Positions 40,830 through 43,380 of a stretch of 43,380 nucleotides of DNA are shown here, in pieces. Made by a program: the position numbers and the translations under genes. This stretch comes from Geobacteraceae bacterium (GTDB lineage: Bacteria; Desulfobacterota; Desulfuromonadia; Geobacterales; Geobacteraceae), in the NCBI GenBank assembly GCA_029975275.1, contig JARKPN010000134.1:1-43380 (forward strand), given 5' to 3'. A model generated the notes under the pieces. The model was not told the DNA's origin, did not search any database, and saw only the letters and a list, made by a program, of their open reading frames with translations. Every line of letters begins with the position of its first letter. Position 1 is the stretch's first letter.

Positions 40830-41888
40830 TCAATATTCCCCTTCCGCCACCCCTGCTTCCGCGAACGTGGCCATTTCCTTCAGGATCTTCACCCCGGCCT
40901 CGATGAGCCCCATGGCCAGGGCCGCCCCGGTCCCCTCGCCCAACCGGAGCTTGAGGTCCAGGATCGGCACCGCACCCAGGTGCCGCAGCATGAAACGGTG
41001 GCCGATCTCCACCGATTCGTGGGCCGCGAAGATGTAGTCACGCACATGGGGGTGCAGCTCCGAGGCGATCAGGGCGCCCGCTGTGGAGATGAAGCCGTCG
41101 ACCACCACCGGGATCCGGTTTGCGGCGCAGCCGACCACCAGCCCGGCGATGCCCGCTATCTCCAGGCCCCCCACCTTGGCAAGTACGTCCAGCGGGTCGG
41201 CCGGGTCGGGTCGGTTCAGCTCCAGCCCCTGTTCGATGACCCGGATCTTGTTGGCCAGGGCATCGTCGTTGATCCCGGTCCCCCTGTGTGTCACCTTTGC
41301 CGCGGGAATCCCTGAAACGGCGGCGATGATGGCCGAGGCGGCGGTGGTGTTGCCGATGCCCATCTCACCGGTCCCCGCCATGGCGACCCCTTCCTCCCGG
41401 CAGCCGTTCGCCAGCCCGATGCCCGTCTCAAGCGCCGCCATTGCCTGATCGCGGGTCATGGCCGGTCCCTTGGCGAAGTTGGCCGTACCCCGGGCGACCT
41501 TCCGATCGATGAGACCCGGAACGCTTCCGAAGTCGTAATCCACCCCCATGTCCACCACCTGCACGTCGGCCCCGGCGTGCCTGGCCAGCACGTTGATGCC
41601 GGCCCCTCCCCGGAGGAAATTGAACACCATCTGGGGGGTGACCTCTTTCGGAAAGGCCGATACCCCCTCCTCGACCACCCCATGGTCGGCGGCAAAGGTG
41701 AAGATGACTTTTTTGCCGGTTTCCGGCTCCAGGGTCCCGGTCATGGCGACGAACCGGCGGGCGAACTCCTCCAGCCTGCCGAGCGATCCGAGGGGCTTGG
41801 TCTTGTGGTCCAGTCTGTCCTGGGCCTGCTTTATGAGTCCGGGGTCAACGGGCTGAATCCTGGCGAGGGTGTCGAGTAAGAGTTGCAT
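40830..41888 (-). CDS. cobT: Nicotinate-nucleotide-dimethylbenzimidazole phosphoribosyltransferase CobT
   Basis: A 352-residue enzyme that activates the lower base as alpha-ribazole phosphate. Blocks include [16 protein letters not shown] (about 23-38), [23 protein letters not shown] (about 64-86), [12 protein letters not shown] (about 172-183) and the C-terminal [13 protein letters not shown] with the catalytic Glu. ATG 41888 ([11 protein letters not shown]) is preferred because AAGGAC precedes it; the frame is open 22 codons further. The upstream region has two small hairpins (41923-41994). Confidence 0.95.
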   Translation of the reverse strand: MQLLLDTLARIQPVDPGLIKQAQDRLDHKTKPLGSLGRLEEFARRFVAMTGTLEPETGKKVIFTFAADHGVVEEGVSAFPKEVTPQMVFNFLRGGAGINVLARHAGADVQVVDMGVDYDFGSVPGLIDRKVARGTANFAKGPAMTRDQAMAALETGIGLANGCREEGVAMAGTGEMGIGNTTAASAIIAAVSGIPAAKVTHRGTGINDDALANKIRVIEQGLELNRPDPADPLDVLAKVGGLEIAGIAGLVVGCAANRIPVVVDGFISTAGALIASELHPHVRDYIFAAHESVEIGHRFMLRHLGAVPILDLKLRLGEGTGAALAMGLIEAGVKILKEMATFAEAGVAEGEY

Positions 41889-41922
41889 GTAATATGTCCT
41901 TACATAATCATAATTCCCTCGA

Positions 41923-41994
41923 CCCCCTCTTGTCTGTGAGAGGGGGAGATTCATCTTTCGAGGGAGATTTCTCCTCCCCTTTATGTGAGGGGAG
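41923..41994. repeat. Two small C-rich hairpins between cobU and cobT
   Basis: CCCCCTCT / AGAGGGGG (41923-41946, perfect 8-bp arms) and CTCCCCT / AGGGGAG (41974-41994, perfect 7-bp arms). They lie in the 121-base gap within the operon; neither is followed by a T tract on the minus strand. Confidence 0.55.
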
Positions 41995-42009
41995 ACAAAT
42001 TTTCGTCGG

Positions 42010-42528
42010 TCACTTCAACCTTAGCGGTATCCCGGAAAAGGTCACGTACACCTCGTCCGCGGCGGCGGCCAGGATCTGGTTGGTCCTGCCGGCCAGGTCG
42101 CGGAAGCTCCTGGCCAGGGCGTTGTCCGGCACGATCCCCATCCCCACCTCGTTGGAGACCAGCAGGAGGGGGGTGGTCAGCCCCGGCAGGATCTCCGCCA
42201 AGGCACGTACCTGGTCCAGGACAGCGTCGGGGTCGTCGGAGGCCAGCAGCAGGTTGGTCAGCCAAAGGGTGACGCAGTCCACCAGCACGGCCCGGAAGCG
42301 GCCGTCGGCATCCTTCACTGCCTCGGCCAGACGCAGCGGCTCCTCCACGGTCTGCCAGCCTTCGCCACGCCGCGCCTTGTGGGCGGCGATCCGATCCGCC
42401 ATCTCCGCGTCCCGGGCCTCGCCTGTGGCAAGGTAGCAGAGCGGCGTCCCGAACCCCACGGCCAGGGTCTCTGCCAGGCGGCTCTTGCCGCTCCGGGCGC
42501 CACCGGTGATGAATATGGTTTTTGCCAT
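42010..42528 (-). CDS. cobU: Adenosylcobinamide kinase / adenosylcobinamide-phosphate guanylyltransferase CobU
   Basis: A 172-residue bifunctional enzyme that phosphorylates adenosylcobinamide and transfers [18 protein letters not shown] (about 6-20) is the P-loop, [34 protein letters not shown] (about 34-67) carries the guanylylated His region, and [13 protein letters not shown] (about 87-99) is the Walker B block. ATG 42528 is preferred since AGGAGG lies about 12 bases upstream; that site is inside the terminator hairpin. It is the first gene after the cobalamin riboswitch. Confidence 0.95.
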   Translation of the reverse strand: MAKTIFITGGARSGKSRLAETLAVGFGTPLCYLATGEARDAEMADRIAAHKARRGEGWQTVEEPLRLAEAVKDADGRFRAVLVDCVTLWLTNLLLASDDPDAVLDQVRALAEILPGLTTPLLLVSNEVGMGIVPDNALARSFRDLAGRTNQILAAAADEVYVTFSGIPLRLK

Positions 42529-42529
42529 G

Positions 42530-42561
42530 AAAAAACCCCGCCTCCTCTGGGAGACGGGGTT
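42530..42561 (-). terminator. Riboswitch expression platform: terminator over the cobU ribosome binding site
   Basis: On the minus strand AACCCCG (42561-42555) pairs with CGGGGTT (42540-42534), with an inner CTC/GAG, followed by a run of T. It contains AGGAGG, the cobU ribosome binding site, in its 3' side. When cobalamin is bound this hairpin would both end transcription and hide the site. Confidence 0.75.
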
Positions 42562-42624
42562 CAAAGCGGGTGTCGGGATATACGTGGGCCCGGGCGCCTC
42601 TCCCTCGGAGGTCCATCATGCGTC

Positions 42625-42790
42625 GGCCGGGCAGGTTTCCTGACTAGCGGGTCCCTTTACTCGCTGCGCCTTCCCGATTTCAGATCAGTGGCACCTAGTG
42701 CAGCTTTCATCACCGCTCACAGTTGCGGGGCAGTGAGGGAGTTTCACCCTCTTCCCTTTTACCTCGGCCCGATTTGTCTTGGAACGCATA
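42625..42790 (-). ncRNA. Cobalamin (adenosylcobalamin-type) riboswitch
   Basis: On the minus strand the conserved pieces occur in order: GGGAA-GAGGGTGAAACTCCC, then ACTGCCCCGCAACTG, the B12 box GCCACTG (42692-42686), and the closing AGTCAGGAAACCTGCC. These match the cobalamin riboswitch family. It lies between the promoter at 42917-42945 and the terminator before cobU, so the whole cobalamin operon should be turned down by coenzyme B12. Boundaries are approximate. Confidence 0.93.
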
Positions 42791-42916
42791 ACTGCGTTGG
42801 TTTCGCCAAAAACGATGAGGACGCCAGCGTCGTTTTCTCCTCACCGCCTTGTTCTACGTCCGAATACAAACCGGGCTGTGGAGCACCCGGACGGGTCGGT
42901 ATTCAATTGTTGAAAA

Positions 42917-42945
42917 ATTCTTGTAAACGGCTGCCCGATTGTCAA
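42917..42945 (-). promoter_or_regulatory. Promoter of the cobalamin operon
   Basis: On the minus strand a perfect TTGACA (42945-42940) and AAGAAT (42922-42917) are 17 bases apart, in an AT-rich pocket about 120 bases before the riboswitch core. It would produce a leader of the right size. Confidence 0.6.
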
Positions 42946-43012
42946 CCGGGAAATAGAGCGACAATTAATTATTCCACCATCCCTCGACGGGCGAGGGTCA
43001 GGAGTGGATGTT

Positions 43013-43071
43013 GTAGGGGCAGGTCTCCGTGCCTGCCCAACCGAGGGCATCCACAAGGGGCGCCCCCCTAC
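43013..43071. repeat. GTAGGGGC...GCCCCCCTAC intergenic repeat
   Basis: GTAGGGGC (43013-43020) pairs with GCCCCCCTAC (43062-43071) allowing one bulge; GGGGCAGG and CCTGCCCC-like sequences form an inner stem. The layout is the same as in 25991-26034. The rest of 42850-43160 holds the promoter, a small CCCTCG/CGAGGG hairpin and the word at 43120-43143. Confidence 0.55.
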
Positions 43072-43119
43072 GGAATATCCTCCCACCCTTGGCGAGGGAG
43101 AGAATTAGCAGTTGCACCA

Positions 43120-43143
43120 GCAAGCGTGAAGGCGTGACGGATG
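43120..43143. repeat. GCGTGAAGGCGTGACGGATG repeat
   Basis: The third copy of the word shared with 37250-37269 and 38054-38077. It lies 17 bases from the stop of the glutamate-synthase-like gene. Confidence 0.5.
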
Positions 43144-43160
43144 TCGGTTACAGGGAACGG

Positions 43161-43380
43161 TCAGCTTCCCTCCGCCCTTTGCACCGGCCAGGCCCCGTCC
43201 TCCAGGTATCTGTGGATGGCGCGGGCAGCCTTCTTGCCGGCGCCGATGGCCAGGATGACGGTGGCGGCGCCAGTGACGATGTCGCCACCGGCAAACACCC
43301 CGGGCTTGGTGGTCCGGCCGTCGTCGTCGGCTATGAAGTAGCCCCGCTCGTTGGTATCCACCCCGGTGGCGGTGGAGGCC
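43161..43380 (-). CDS. 3' part of a glutamate synthase small-subunit-like oxidoreductase
   Basis: The last 72 codons or so; the 5' part is beyond the window. The end reads ...TNERGYFIADDDGRTTKPGVFAGGDIVTGAATVILAIGAGKKAARAIHRYL, the C-terminal NAD(P)H-FAD block of GltD-type (glutamate synthase small subunit) proteins, with GVFAGGD as the FAD-binding motif. Related subunits in ferredoxin-NADP reductases or sulfide dehydrogenases share this end, so the exact role is uncertain. It is on the same strand as the cobalamin operon but upstream of its promoter. Confidence 0.8.
   Translation of the reverse strand, partial: ASTATGVDTNERGYFIADDDGRTTKPGVFAGGDIVTGAATVILAIGAGKKAARAIHRYLEDGAWPVQRAEGS

Noticed and set aside
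39469-40833. 454-residue minus-strand frame suggesting a CobS-CobC fusion
   Set aside because: Its first 250 residues are an out-of-frame shadow of cobS; cobC starts at ATG 40071 and overlaps the real cobS stop by four bases.
42780-42850. AAAACGA...TCGTTTT hairpin before the riboswitch as a separate regulatory RNA
   Set aside because: It is bulged, has a two-base inner loop, and may simply be part of the riboswitch leader; no independent support.
1-43380. CRISPR array, prophage, defence island or secondary-metabolite cluster
   Set aside because: No regularly spaced direct repeats, integrase, capsid, restriction, toxin-antitoxin or assembly-line genes were seen; the gene content is housekeeping plus cobalamin synthesis.

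Overview
The window is a GC-rich stretch of bacterial chromosome. Its gene content fits a Desulfuromonadia/Geobacteraceae-type anaerobe: the F0 cluster atpZ-atpI-atpB-atpE, the tolQRAB-pal-cpoB order, hrcA-grpE-dnaK-dnaJ behind a CIRCE operator, an oxygen-independent (early cobalt, CbiX-type) cobalamin pathway, a small siroheme reductase, and many short GC-rich palindromic repeats between genes. The family assignment is inferred from gene order and protein flavour; no 16S gene is present to confirm it. No tRNA, rRNA, CRISPR array, IS transposase or prophage gene was seen.

Layout. 1-8.0 kb holds mostly plus-strand single genes: a minus-strand PHP phosphatase, leucyl aminopeptidase (pepA), an EamA transporter, a decayed YbaK/ProX-type tRNA-editing pseudogene, an orphan MASE3 histidine kinase, and a DJ-1/PfpI - small Cys protein - dienelactone hydrolase set in which the hydrolase has lost frame with its signal peptide. 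8.0-12.7 kb is minus strand: nadA, gamma-carbonic anhydrase-like, hemL, atpZ, atpI-like, atpB, atpE. 12.9-18.3 kb holds tatA (+), then the envelope operon tolQ-tolR-tolA-tolB-pal and cpoB (-). 18.3-25.1 kb is plus strand: hemW, hrcA, grpE, dnaK, dnaJ and a DedA protein. 25.2-27.3 kb holds a small siroheme/4Fe-4S reductase and an MFS transporter (-).

27.5-42.6 kb is one long minus-strand cobalamin operon read as cobU-cobT-cobS-cobC-cbiA-(zinc-ribbon membrane metalloprotease-like)-cbiX-cbiC-cbiD-cbiET-cbiL-cbiF-cbiG-cbiH::cobQ-cbiB. It sits behind a sigma70-like promoter, a cobalamin riboswitch and a terminator hairpin that also contains the cobU ribosome binding site. It covers cobalt insertion, most corrin ring methylations, ring contraction, amidation, aminopropanol attachment and nucleotide loop assembly. 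No precorrin-6 reductase (cbiJ/cobK), adenosyltransferase, cobD or uroporphyrinogen-III methyltransferase gene is visible here. The window ends in the 3' part of a glutamate-synthase small-subunit-like gene.

The most unusual theme is the behaviour of small palindromic or low-complexity repeats. Besides lying between genes, several appear in frame inside cobalamin genes, mostly at predicted domain joints: a 59-bp near-perfect REP-like palindrome in the CbiA interdomain linker, a hairpin that joins CbiH to CobQ as one 776-residue protein, a repeat in the CobQ interdomain linker, and three in CbiD. A second theme is a pair of about 190-bp intergenic elements (about 5954-6163 and 27355-27541) whose stem sequences differ by compensatory changes, which suggests a conserved folded RNA or DNA element.
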